A stretch of 64,000 bases of DNA from Grifola frondosa (taxonomy: Eukaryota; Basidiomycota; Agaricomycetes; Polyporales; Grifolaceae): positions 744,001-808,000 of the forward strand of contig LUGG01000002.1 of NCBI GenBank assembly GCA_001683735.1, in the 5' to 3' direction. Below the pieces are notes generated by a model. The model saw only the letters and a list, made by a program, of their open reading frames with translations, was not told the origin of the DNA and did not search any database. Made by a program: the position numbers and the translations under genes. Each line of letters starts with the position of its first letter. Positions within the stretch are counted from its first letter, which is position 1. Of this stretch, positions 34,891 to 46,374 are shown in pieces.

Positions 34891-37398
34891 GCTTAGAATG
34901 GGCTCGTAAAAAAAGTCTGCTGCGATAGCCTAACGACAACGAAGCCTCATAACTGATTAGCACGGGCAATTATAGTGCAATGGATACCGAATATTGTTGT
35001 CAGTGGTAGAGCGGACATTGGTTTGGCGCTCATAGAGCGGAGGAATTTTTCGGTAACTTCCGATTCGGTGTATTCGCTGACCACCATCTTGATTCTACGT
35101 AGAAAAATGTTCACGATGCAACAAAAATGGCTCGAGTTCTGTTTGGCTGCTCTCACCATTGCAGCGTTGTCCATCGAGCTTATCAAAAAAACTCGCATCG
35201 ATATCCAAATATCCACCAGGTCGTAATCACGTTCGCTCGTTTCTGGGATCCGTCTGTGCTGTGTCATGGTCCGGTGAGCACCCACGCGTTTACGTTCACA
35301 ATTCCCTGGCATGAAGCGGCGAATGCCATTCGCACAACCACCCACGAGCTCATGCATGACGCATCTTCCTCTTCCTCACAGAATTTCACTGATGCGGAGC
35401 AGCCGTCCAATGATAATCACGCGGTCTCCGCTCGCCCGTTGTGCTGAACTTCTGCCCCAGTAAAGTTCGATCTGTCAGGATTTGTGTCGTCTCGGTGAAC
35501 GAACTCTCCGTGCGTTCCCCCTCCCAGTCGATGTCACCGCGTCGAGGGTGGCTGTCATGTGTGGATGACGATCCTTCCTGAGAACTGGCATCACCAATTG
35601 GCTTACGGTGCTGCTGACGAATTGCTCATTTTCCGCCGCCGTCAAGTCTCACAGCCGGGTGCGCCTCATGCGAACTCGTCTGTCTGCGTAAAGGAAGAAC
35701 GCACGATTCTATATGTATTCGCGGACACGAGGTGTCGTGCATGCGCGGGGTTTGTGTATCTCTGCCTTGCCTCCTCTCGGCTGTCGTTCTTTTGTCTAGC
35801 GAGCCAATCATGCAGTATCGCTTTCGGTGAGTTTTTTAACAACCCAAAATGCTGCGTTTGTGATATACATATTCAGCATTAGGTCATGGTGATACGACAC
35901 GTTGGCTCCGAGCGTCCATTCGTCCACGGCGGCTGTGCGCCAAGAGGCTCGCCGGCACTGTGCTGTGCACGTCGGATAGATCTGAACCATGCGTGTTCTG
36001 CACTGTTCGCATGCAGTCAACATGCACTAGAAGATCACGTCCTGCGTTCCTCACCCTGTTCGAACCGCTGTCTGTGGTGCAGCAGCTAGCTTCGTATGCA
36101 TATATGTGTTCTCGCAGTTCCCGTTGCAGTCATATTCAGGACCATTAATTTGCGGTGCAGACAGTCGAACGACTATTAGTGCTGTCATATGCCCGCTCGT
36201 CCAATGGAAGAGCAGAGCGCTCAGTGCCACTTTGGCAGCTGGACTAATGGGAACAGCGCCGTGGTGTTCCGCCGTCTAACTCGGCACCGCTGCTCATCTC
36301 CGCAAACATGCCCCGCGAGATGCCGAGGATGTCTGTCGTGCTCAGCCTCCGCTCGCAAATTTTGAACTGAGGCCCGAGCTGGGAGATGACATGTGATACG
36401 ACGTATGGCAAACTTCTGTGCCATTATGAAATTCGGGATCAGTATGTTGTGTACAAAGTCCTTCACAGCTCTCCAGCCCAGGCACCCAATGAGGATCGAT
36501 GATCGATGAGGCGGCAGCTTGCTGTGTCGCGGTGGAGTTGACAGTGATCAAATGTTATGTCCATGTTATGGTCCCAATTGACCTTGCGCAAGTTGCTTGT
36601 CTGTCACTTGACATCACACCATCCCGACTACTGGTGGCAGCCCAAACCAGCGCAACCGTCCATCAGGCGCGATGACCACCCATGGGTCAAGCCACTAGTC
36701 AAGCCACTCAGGCGCGAGTTGGGATCCTAATCGCTGCCAGCGGTGGCGGTCTATCATACCAAAATGCTCGTCGCGCAATTTAGGGTAACCGGTCCGACGT
36801 AGTCCCTCTTTACTTTCATGTCCACCTCGAACACTTCTTTTTTTCGCCCCTCAGGCTAGAGCGTACTTATGTCGCCGTCGGTGCGCCGCGGCGGCGATTA
36901 CAACACCCGAGGTACCTCACTCATCCTATGAAGGAACTCAGGCAGCCATCTCTGTGTTCTGCCCTTGTCCGCAACGAGGAATGTGTGGATATTACGCTCG
37001 TGGTGGAGCGTTCGCGACTCAGCCCAGACTAAGCCAAGCGACGATCTAGCGCATGTGCACGCTGCTTTTACCAAATTTCTATGCCAGTTAGGAGCACGGC
37101 GTAGTGTTTTGTCACAGTGTTCGTCACCGGCATGTCGTACGGAGGCTCAACTTGGACGACAACTGGCCTTTTCTGGTGTTGTTATGGTCGACAACGTACT
37201 CGATGGCGATGATTAGCAATGTGTCAGCAGTCGGCGACATATCGCGTCGACGCATTTGGAAGTCATCCCGCCCGACTCGTTCACCACCCCCGCAAGAGAT
37301 CGTCGGCAGATTTCCTACCGCCGTCCGTGCAAATCGTGCAATGCCCTCGGCCCCTCCTCGTCTCATTCTCCGGCTTCCACATCGGGGATCGTCGTGGA
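34891..37398. other. Gene-poor stretch before HYD-D
   Basis: About 2.5 kb with only short, unrelated frames. I see no hydrophobin exon, tRNA or transposase. The left ~100 bp matches 30520-30580. The right end is the HYD-D promoter. Confidence 0.5.
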
Positions 37399-37405
37399 GT
37401 ATAAA
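37399..37405 (+). promoter_or_regulatory. TATA box of HYD-D
   Basis: TATAAAG about 125 bp before the ATG. Confidence 0.6.
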
Positions 37406-37528
37406 GCCTTCCTTGGTCTTTGTCGACAATCCTCAGTTCACCAGCTACTTCGCTCTCTTCTCCAGCTCTCTTCCTCACTCGCAGTCACTCGCAGTCCACT
37501 CCTCCACGCTCCCTCCAGTAATCCAAAC

Positions 37529-37981
37529 ATGTTCGCTCGCATCTCCACCATTGTCCTCGCCGCTCTCGCCGTCGGCGCCGCCGCCTCGGCCGTCCCCCGC
37601 AATGACGGGAATAACCAGTGCAACACTGGTTCGGAGCAATGCTGCAACTCTACCGTTGATGTGAGTCGACTTCTCCCAAAACATATAGACAAGCATTAAA
37701 TTTGCACGATCTTTTAGCCGACCACGCCGAGTGGTAACGCGCTCCTCGGCCTGCTCGGTCTGCTCGGCGTCATTGGAGACATCCCCGGCCTTGTTGGCTT
37801 TCAGTGCTCTCCGCTCAATGTTGTCGGCGGCAGCTCTACTTGCTCCCAGGCCCCTGTCTGCTGCCAGAACAAGGCTGAGGTATGTACACATCCTCACAAC
37901 ATTGCTCCACAATCTCCTAATGCTGTCGCTCTCGTTCAGGGCGGCCTCATCAGCATCGGCTGCATCCCCATCACACTCTAA
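37529..37981 (+). CDS. Class I hydrophobin HYD-D (intact)
   Basis: Exons 37529-37660, 37718-37879 and 37940-37981 join in phase to 111 residues with no frame break. The signal peptide is MFARISTIVLAALAVGAAAS. Cysteines follow class I: CNTGSEQCC, then a hydrophobic loop (LLGLLGLLGVIGDIPGLVGF), CSPLNVVGGSSTC, SQAPVCC and [13 protein letters not shown]. It differs from the A/B/C group by a short linker (PRNDGNNQ), SerSer/Thr in the Cys4-Cys5 loop, and QNKAE instead of ENNNV/TNNNV after the second CC. Plus strand, between minus-strand HYD-C and HYD-E, with its own TATA box. Confidence 0.95.
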
Positions 37982-39118
37982 TTCAGTTCAGTCTAATATG
38001 TCGTGAGGTCAAAAGGTGGTGGCTCGAAGTGGTGGCGGAGATATATGGTGCTGAGGCTAGATAGTAATCGTATCTTACACGGTGCTTCTTGTCTCGCACA
38101 GATATATGGACCTTGGTTGGGTGTCTGGGTTATAGTATTTCACCGCTAGTTGTTCTTTCCCATAAAATACATGTTTGGGAGGCTCCCCTGCATCGCTGTT
38201 TTCGCCTGATTTTGACTCTGCATACCAAGCTCGAATAATGTGATTCGAGCTATAATCAGCAAAACTCCAATTTTACTTACCTGCTTTTTGAAAAGCGACT
38301 TATTTGGACCACTTACTTGCCTAGTGTAACTTGACACGGAGAACGCTGCTAGTGCCCACTGAGTGTTCAAGAATTCGCCGTTCTTTGGTTCAATTTCTCG
38401 AGCTCCGAATGCATTGTGTCTGTGATACGCTTCATAATTGTCTTGCGCCACACATCCTTGTGGCGCATGCGGCATATCGGGGTTCTCCGAAACACGATCG
38501 ATAACGCCACAAAGATCTCTTCAGTCGCAATGCGCCATCTCGAATCGTTACGACCACCAAGTACTGAGTTCTGGGCAGATCTGTCGAGCTCCTCTGTGGA
38601 CTGGACGAAATCCGATGCCGCGGTTCTGCGTCGATCGTCCGCCTTCGCCGGTATACAGTTTCTTGGCGAAAGTTAAAGTTGAAGCTAAACCGTGATCTAT
38701 GCGGGGATCTGACTTCAGTAGCAGAAAAAGGCTTTGCGAGGAGGCTCAAGTTGCCGGATCCGACCGCCCGGGGTATATGTGGCGTGAGCACTTAGACATT
38801 AGATCGGTCTGCCTGCGCGATCTGTAGGCTCGGGCTGATGCGCGTCGTGGAGACGTGGGATCGGGACGTGCGTCTTCGGGCAGGCGTTACGTTCGCAGAT
38901 AAGAGCGCACATCGGCGTTCAAACTTCAGCTGCAAGTCGAACAACATTCAGAAAGAGTCCAGACGGGATATACATCATGTGTAGCGAATCGAAGTCAAGT
39001 ACGGTGAAGCATCAGACTGAGACCCTGGTATACACCTCCACAACACCCCCCACCCACATAACCAACGTGAGAACGAGTATAGTGTGCTGCCTGAAGCGGC
39101 TGCGCGCGTGCGGCGCGC
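37982..39118. other. Intergenic region between HYD-D and HYD-E
   Basis: Convergent 3' ends; only short frames (for example 38146-38475 minus) without recognisable domains. Confidence 0.5.
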
Positions 39119-39623
39119 CTAGAGGGTGATGGGGACGCAGCCGATGGAGAGCAGGCCGCCCTGCATCGCGCAAACATGCATCAGCCATTTTTTGCGCGCG
39201 GAGACTGGCGCGGGGTACGTACCACATTGTTGTTCGTGCAGCAGACCGGAGAGGCGTCGCACGCGCTGCCGGAGCCGACGCCGACGACGGAGATCGGGGA
39301 GCAGTTGAGGCCGATGAGGCCGGTGATGTCCCCAAGGACGACGCCCAGGAGGCCCAGGAGGAGCGACGCTGATGCAGAGTTGGACTAAAACAAATCGGGG
39401 TCATTTTGTCTGGTGGAAGGGAAGAAGGGAGGGACGGCGCGCACGTCTATGACGGAGTTGCAGCACTGGATGTCGCTGACGTTGCAGTCGCCCGCGGAGG
39501 TGGGCGTCGCAGCGGGCGCGGTCACAGTGACGGTGACGGTGGGTTGTTCGGGTTGGGGATGGCGACCGCAAGGAGGGAGAGCGCGAACACGGAGAAGAAG
39601 AATGCGATGGTGCGGGAGAACAT
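39119..39623 (-). CDS. Class I hydrophobin HYD-E
   Basis: Exons 39623-39445, 39384-39223 and 39160-39119. Signal peptide [20 protein letters not shown] is close to that of HYD-G. The core is class [36 protein letters not shown] and [13 protein letters not shown]. One base appears missing in a GGG run at 39541-39543 (C-run on the coding strand), which breaks the frame in the linker after AIPNPN; adding it restores a [10 protein letters not shown] linker continuous with Cys1. The rest is intact. TATA-like box 90 bp upstream. Confidence 0.88.
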
Positions 39624-39712
39624 CTTCGGTGTATGTGATTCGCGGGTGAGTAGCTGGAAACTGCTGGTGGGCGGTGTCGGGCTGGAGAGCGGCAGCAGGA
39701 CAGGGTGCCCTC

Positions 39713-39718
39713 TTTATA
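39713..39718 (-). promoter_or_regulatory. TATA-like box of HYD-E
   Basis: TATAAA on the minus strand, about 90 bp before the ATG. Confidence 0.55.
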
Positions 39719-41968
39719 CGCGGACGACTGCATCTTTTGGCCAAACACAAACACGTTGGTACACAAGATAATGTGGGACAGGGAGATCCGCATATCACGC
39801 TGGATAGACCGCAGCAGAATGGATTGAATTAGAACTGCAGGTGAGTGGTGGGGCTGGGTCGACATCCTGCAGCGAGACACGCGTGTATCAGGTGCGCAGC
39901 GGAACTTGCGTGTGGACCTGGATAGATGCACGAAATGAATGGGCTCTCGGTAGCGGTCTCGTTTGACAGATATTCTCTACGAGAGCACTCACGCAGTCAA
40001 TGGCTGCTAGTGGCCATCGCTAGCAGATTATTTCGGATAAGGATCCGTGGCGGACACGCACGGACGCTGAGCGGTGTTCCCAGAGGGTCGAGGTGGTTCG
40101 ACTTGGCGAACGTGAGTGGGATCCAGAACGACACGGGTATGTGGGCTCACATGCAGACCAGGAAGAGGCTTTCGACCGCCCTGTCGCCGCCGTCCAACGA
40201 GCGATCGCTACAAATCTATGCATCACGGCAACTCCCGCCGCGAGCGCCGATTGTCAATATTGTCTATATTTGGTCAAACGCGGAGGCTAGACGCGGAAGC
40301 AGTTGGGTCTGCTCCGTTAGCATGGGTTGTAGAACGTATCCTCGTTCCATCTATGTTTCTGAATAATCCAGGGGACTCGGGCCCATGCGCAGCGTGCGTC
40401 TTTGGAGTTCAATCTTTGCGAACGCGCTTAGCCGAAATGAATGCTTATCATCAAAGAATCAGGTTCAACAAATCACGGCGAGAGTAGAACAATGCGTGCA
40501 CTTACGCATGTTCCGTCCATTCTGGGGCCTAAACTGTGCACGATTCTACTGAATGGTCAACAGCTTCGAAGCAGTTCCATCTGTTCAACTCCGTATGTAA
40601 GGTAACCATCACCAGCTCATTAACGCCTGGCCGGCGACTTCAATGTAGGAGCAAATTTCCTACCGAAGGAATCTCTTACGTTCACGACGATTAATGGTTG
40701 CATTATAATAGTATGCCGCCCGATCGTTCTCCGTCGTGCACACGTTTCTGGATGCCTATTCTTCCCGTCTCGACGACAACGCAGTCTTATTGGGCAATCG
40801 ACAAGCCAGCGTCAGATTGGCTGCCGCACTGCCGTGGCCCGACTGCAGCTCCAGCGTTGCCTAGTCCCCAATGCCCAACTCGATTCTCTTCTGTGTGTCG
40901 CAGCCCGCTCCGTCTCCTGTGAACCGAAACTTTCAGTGACTATCGACGCGAGCTGTGGCCCCCAGGATTGGTACTCGTACCTTTAATAGTAATCTCCTTT
41001 CGCAGCCTTAAAGCCGACTCGGGAGCGCCCTAGAGCGTATGTCTTTCACCAGGCTTTCATTTTTTCAAGCTCTGCTCCACACTGCCTCGTGCTCCGAGGC
41101 AGCAGTTTGACTACATATCATATGTATTATGCAGAACATTTGTTGCTGTGGTGCAATACATACGCTATTTTGAGTGCGTATTTATACACAATCTAAATGA
41201 TAAAGATGACGAGGTTGGATACAATGTTGGTCCTAAAATCCGAACAGAGAAATGGGGCTCTTACCTCATTTCTATGTTGGTGGCGCTGCTAGAGCGGAAC
41301 ACCTCCATCAATCAAAAGTCCTGATTTTAAGTTCATCATACATCAGCAACAACGAGGATTTGACAGAGTACGTTCGGGTCCGGGATGTACGCCTCGCCGC
41401 ATGGCAGTGCCATGGTCACAGGACGGAAAAAATAAACTAATATCGTAAAGTATCGTCATAGTAGACACATTTGGCTCGTTCTCTCCGTTAGAATGGCATG
41501 GCGGAAGTCAGACGGCCCCGGATTTTAATACAGGGTTATCACGGTGCCGGTAGATCCACAGCACCACCTACATCATAGCCACACAGCTGGTTTTTTTGAC
41601 ATCCGTATTGCAAATTGGGCCGCATACAGTAGCATGCCCAATTGCGAAGGCGCTGACGAAGTTTTCGGATGCGGAACGGAGAACGAAGACGACGTTTTGT
41701 ATCTGCGAGTTACGCATAGATTGAGAGAACAGGAGATATTGAAGACGTACTCGAGTTGCACTGGTGCCACTGGCAGCAATGTCTTCAGGTATATGTGCTC
41801 TAGGATTCCCTCAGAGGAGCACGAAGCCGTCGCAGTCTGCCCGAGAAGCAGAAATGGCGCCGTTAGCATGAGACGTTGAAGTGGAGCAGTGATGACATGT
41901 ATGCGGGGCCTATTCATGCAGCGACAGCTGTAACGTTCGTCTAGAGCAGCAATGGGCGGCGGCGAAGG
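39719..41968. other. Gene-poor stretch between HYD-E and HYD-F
   Basis: About 2.2 kb. Frames such as 39926-40366 plus and 41573-42103 minus have no recognisable content. HYD-E and HYD-F are divergent, so both promoters are at the edges. Confidence 0.5.
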
Positions 41969-41975
41969 TATAAAG
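41969..41975 (+). promoter_or_regulatory. TATA box of HYD-F
   Basis: TATAAAG about 75 bp before the ATG. Confidence 0.55.
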
Positions 41976-42046
41976 AGGCCCGGCCAGAGAGCTGATTCTC
42001 TAGTCGAACAACACACCCGTCGTTCAACCCTCAAGCAACTACCACA

Positions 42047-42491
42047 ATGTTTCTCGTCTTGCCCCTTCGGATTCCTTGCCCTCCCGCTTCTTGCGACCGC
42101 CACTCCCTCACGCCCCGTGATAGCTGCGACACCGGCCCCATCCAGTGCTGTGCGACCACTGAGACGGTACGGATCACAGTGCTAGCGAAGTTGATGGTGA
42201 TTGACATACTGCAATAGAAACGTCATGTAGGCTGGATCCGCTTCTGGGGCTGCCATCCTGGGCCTTCTCGGTATCGTTATTCAGGATTTGAGCGTCCTCC
42301 TCGGCGTGGGCTCGCTCCCGATCTCCGTCATTGGCCGTTGGCGGCGGCACTTGCGATGCCCCCGGTCTGCTGCACGAACAACAACGTGGTGCGTACACTC
42401 CGCGTCTCCGTGCGCAAAAACCTATCTGATGCGTGTTTGCGCGACACAGGGCGGCCTGATCTCCATCGGCTGCGTCCCCGTCACTCTCTAA
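42047..42491 (+). pseudogene. Decayed class I hydrophobin HYD-F
   Basis: Three exons are recognisable (42047-42166, about 42230-42390, 42450-42491) with hydrophobin landmarks: SCDTGPIQCC, AILGLLGIVIQDLSVLLGVG, and [13 protein letters not shown]. Several lesions are visible. A hydrophobic signal (FLALPLLATATPS) lies in the +1 frame, so two compensating shifts are implied in exon 1. The cysteine expected before SPISVIG is Ser (GVGSLPISVIG). Exon 2 carries two extra bases (in the GGCCGTT and CCCCC stretches near 42333 and 42360), so CDAP and VCCTNNNV fall in other frames. The missing cysteine cannot be explained by base-run error, so I treat the gene as decayed. The TATA box and last exon are still good. 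Confidence 0.7.
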
Positions 42492-43981
42492 GGATGAGAA
42501 GGGAGTCAGCATCCGCGTGAGGGAACCGTTACGATCTATGCGTCTGTAGTTTTGTCGTCGTCGTCGTACCGCTTGTATTTTACTCGACTCAATGAATTGG
42601 ACTATGCTATTCCATGATTTTCCAGTTCCTCAGTATTGAGTTTTCCGCTGTGAGAGCATGTTACTATATCAGTACGTACGAACCAAAGAAACCGAGGCAA
42701 CAAGAAAAGAAGAGAATTCAAATCAGAGAGTGCGGACAAACATGCCTGGCTACCTGTGAGCCGGTACATCCGCATTTAAATATGGTTTGACGTCTCCTCG
42801 GAGATTATTTTGAGAGCTGAAATTCGGAAGCTTTTAATTCCTGTATGTGGACGCGTCAGCTGGCTAGAGCATGCTTTTCGAATGCACGATGAGACAAAGA
42901 AGCAACGTTGCTCAGGCACAATGCATGAAGGCTAATTTATCCTGAGAAAAATAGCCCAAAACCTCTGAGAGGTGGAAGCGGAGCACAATCGGTGCTAATA
43001 GAACTGTCAGATGGTCTCAACACATTGTTCACTGAATCATGGCGAAGAACGTACCCTCGACATTCAGTCAGTCTCAGTGTAACGACACTTCAATGCTTTC
43101 TTTCGCTAGAGTTCAGTGGATAATTCTGAGTATTTGCCCATGCGCTTTGAAGTTCAACGTTTAACAACCACCACAAAAGTTCCGAGATACTGAATGCAGA
43201 TAGCCCAGGCGAGAGAGGTGAGCGAGATTCGGTCGGGATCGGGTAGATCGGTCACAGTCCTTGTCACACTAATTGTCGGGTCACGTCAACTGCTCGTGGA
43301 CCTCGCCCCACCCACCCAACCATAGTTGCAACGTCTGTGCAGATCTCTGGCACGGCGTCTCATAGCTAGCTGTTCTTCTATGACTGAATTGCTTCATTTC
43401 GCCTCTAGATCATCAATCCTTGTTGCTCGTTTTGGCTGGCGGTGTCCAGCGTTCCGACCACTTCCCACCTAAAAATGAAGGACATTTCAGGAATCGATTG
43501 AAACCCTGAGGTTCCTCAGCGTGTAAGACTGGGAAGCATAAGCTTTTGTGTGGCTCAAGAATTCATTGGCGGTGAGCGTGATAGTCTTCCTGAGTTTCGC
43601 CACTCTCACTCTCTCGATTGCCACACGTAAGCTCTCAATCCGCTGCTGCATTAGAGACTAGTCTTGATATCACGGCTGTCAAGATCTGCTTGACGCGAGA
43701 TGACAGTAGCAGGATTTATTTTGTTCTTCCCACCCGATTGGGATTGCGGATACCTAGTTTTGGAAAATTCCTGAATCCCCCGGCGGATCGACGCACTCTT
43801 CACAGCTGCTTCTGCTGTCGACGCTGAAGACATCTAGATCCTGTGTCACCGCACTTCGTGAGTTTGAATTTTGGGTGCATATAAAGGCTTCAATGGCGTA
43901 TTCACGCGTTGCTTTTCTTCCCCTTCCTCCCCCGCCGCGTCACTTTGTTACTACCTGATATTCAGAGTAATAGCAGACACC
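42492..43981. other. Intergenic region between HYD-F and the CPL1-like gene
   Basis: No supported gene. A TATA-like CATATAAAG near 43877 may serve the CPL1-like gene. Confidence 0.45.
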
Positions 43982-44952
43982 ATGCATGCAACAACGATCA
44001 TTTGTTCTTCCCTCGTTCTCGCTCTGTGCAACTCCCGTTATTTCTCGCCCTCCCGCATGATGGTCACAAACTACACAATGACGTACGCTTCGAATCGTGT
44101 TGGGGTTTTGACCATCTTTTTTATTATGTTCTTTCAGAGCGGCGATTTCACCGACCCTCATTCACACCAACGTCGATCAAACGCTCGCGTAAGAAAGCAC
44201 TCTAGGGTCACAACGCTCGCGGGAGCACAATCGACGTGCAACTCCTATGAGACGGTGAGACATGCAATCTGCACGGTCACCAAATTCACTCATAGACGCC
44301 CCTTTTTCATTCCTAGGTTTGTGGCGTCTACGGCGGTGGACCTTATGGGTTTGAGTGTCTCGACGTTGACTCCGAGTTAGAAAGCTGTGAGTTTCGACTT
44401 ATTTCTTCATATGTCAGTCGCTCTATTCTCTATATTGCTACAGGCGGTGGCTGCATCATTCCTAATCCTTTCTCTCTGGCATCGAACTTGCGCGTCTCGG
44501 GTAGAGATTGCACGACCATCTCTGGTGTCCACGACGTATCTTGCGTTGCAGGACGCTGCATGGTGCAGAGCTGTGCTATCGGATGGACAATCAACACTGA
44601 CGGTGAAGGATGCACGAATTTCGCTTTCGACGAGGTTGCCGCATCTCTTGATCCTGAGGCCCAGCACCTTCGGATTCAGAGTATGCGACGCAGTCACCTA
44701 AATGTTCCCAACAGTGGTACCGACAAGACGACCAAGTCCGACTTTGTTCGTCTCCCCGACATTCGCTCAGACCATCTTGAAGCGGATTTTATCCATATTC
44801 CCGATATTCGTTCAGACAAACGCGCCGACTCGAATCCTATACACACGCCTGACATACAATCCCACAAGGCAGCCGATGTTCTCTATATTCGTTCTGAAGA
44901 GAAACATATCAGCTCTGACTTCATTCGCCTGCCTGATATCCGTTCTTTTTAG
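43982..44952 (+). CDS. Secreted CPL1-like cysteine-rich protein with a C-terminal repeat tail
   Basis: Start at MHATTIICSSLVLALC, a likely signal peptide. Two introns in the second half (about 44255-44317 and 44390-44443) join in phase. The core is a CPL1-like domain: VCGVYGGGPYGFECLDVDSE, LESCGGCIIPNPFSLASNLR, GRDCTTISG, VSCVAGRCMVQSCAIGWTIN and DGEGC. Fungal proteins with this domain (Cryptococcus Cpl1, Lentinula PriA) are small secreted Cys-rich proteins. Unusually, about 110 residues follow with a repeating element: DFVRLPDIRSD, DFIHIPDIRSD, PIHTPDIQSH, and DFIRLPDIRSF before the stop at 44952. The N-terminal region (44050-44190) may contain another intron; its phase does not fit cleanly, so the segment up to LAGAQSTCNSYET is uncertain. 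Confidence 0.7.
44739..44949 (+). repeat. In-frame ~50 bp repeats coding DF(I/V)xxPDIRS
   Basis: Four to five degenerate copies in the tail of the CPL1-like gene, with conserved PDIRS/PDIQS cores spaced about 15-18 residues. Confidence 0.75.
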
Positions 44953-45349
44953 GCGATCAGCGTTGTCTACGAGTGCGTTTCGAGTCTGTTATCCCATTTC
45001 TTGTTTTACTCGTCAGATTATTCAGGTCATCTCTTGTTGTGCACATCCTACGCTATCAGTATCACGGGAATCACCTTTAATATCGGTCCTGTTCAGAAGC
45101 ATTTTCGACTCCTGACTAGAGAGTAACACTTATCTTCCCTTTCATATGAAGAGTATTCCTGTACCGTTACACAAGCATCGCAGCTGTTGAAACATCTTAG
45201 GTCTCATGCGATGTTGCAAAGATCCGGCCAGACGGCGTGTTCCAAGATCACTCCAGTATGTGCAACCGCGCGGAAGCAAGAATTAATTGCAGTACTACGA
45301 TGTCCTCAAGAAACCACTAAACCCCTCCACTACTAGGACTACGAAAATT
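44953..45349. other. Convergent intergenic region (CPL1-like / HYD-I)
   Basis: 3' flanks of two genes; nothing else supported. Confidence 0.5.
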
Positions 45350-45809
45350 TCAGAGCTGGATCGGCACACAGCCAATGGAAATGAGGCCGCCCTACAAAGA
45401 AAAGAAAAGAAAACCGGTAATGAGCAACCACCATTTACTCAATCAAGTAAATATACTGACGACGCTGTTATTCTCACAGCAGACAGGTGAGGCGTTGCAC
45501 GCAGAGCCGCTACCGACACCGACGACGGAAATCGGGGAGCAGCCTAAACCGATGAGACCCTCAACAGGTCCCAACACAACACCAAGCAGGCCAGCAAGAG
45601 CGGATACACTAGCGTCATCAGCCTAGACAGTGACGGCAATTCAGGTCTTATTCATGGAAGAAAAACGAGTGCGCTGTGATACTTACCGTAGTGGTGCTGT
45701 TGCAGCACTGGATAGACCCGGTGTTGCAAGAGTCGCGGCGAAGGACGGGGGTGGCAGCCGCAAGAAGAGGCAGAGCCAGGAAGGAAATGGCAGCGATGCG
45801 AGAGAACAT
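45350..45809 (-). CDS. Class I hydrophobin HYD-I (intact)
   Basis: Exons 45809-45687, 45622-45461 and 45391-45350 join in phase to 108 residues, no frame break. The signal peptide is MFSRIAAISFLALPLLAAAT. The linker is very short (PVLRRD), like HYD-F and HYD-J, so these three form a subgroup. Cysteine blocks are [36 protein letters not shown] and [18 protein letters not shown]-like pair before Cys1 could be processed by a Kex2-type protease (inference). TATA-like box about 104 bp upstream. It lies just left of the Harbinger element. Confidence 0.95.
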
Positions 45810-45912
45810 TGTTAGAGACTTGGTTAAGGAGTGGTGGTGTTTGAAAGAGTGGTGAGTTAGCTCAAGACTGATGGAAGTTCGAACTGGAGAACTACCGTTC
45901 AGAGGGTGGGCC

Positions 45913-45919
45913 TTTTATA
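45913..45919 (-). promoter_or_regulatory. TATA box of HYD-I
   Basis: TATAAAA on the minus strand, about 104 bp before the ATG. Confidence 0.6.
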
Positions 45920-46374
45920 CGCTGAACTTCATGGTCCGCACGATTTATTCCGAGCATTTTTTTTAGCAAGCCCGCTTGGCCGCCGCCCCAGAACAAGAAG
46001 GCCGTGATGGGGAAGATCGGGTATGCCCGACATACGGCATCGCTAATTACACCCTCCGCCCACGTCTTGATTGAGCGTCAATAGCACCGTTCAAAGTTTA
46101 AAGCGCCCGTCGTCGGCAATGTTTAATCTCGGTAAAATGGCCTCCCGACGTCGGGAAATTGACCTGAGAGATCTGCCGACGTCGGGGAAATCGAATTGAG
46201 AGATCTCCCGACTTGGGTCCATCGCGCTGAATGAACGCACTGACGCATTCAACGAACACGGACTCCGTTGTGTATTCATCGGAAAGAACGGAATAATGTA
46301 CCTTCGTAAGAATTTTTTTTAAAAAGCCTACAGTATATATATGAGGCCTCAATTTATCCTCCAAGTCAGCAACC

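Larger units (their letters stand above)
30600..34990. repeat. Hydrophobin duplication unit 2 (HYD-B plus HYD-C)
   Basis: The full-length copy of the two-gene unit. Differences from unit 1 are the TIR element at 32113-32832 and the retained HYD-C gene and its upstream flank. Confidence 0.7.

Noticed and set aside
36190..36240. tRNA-like stretch (CTCGTCCAATGGAAGAGC)
   Set aside because: No acceptor-stem pairing or T arm found.
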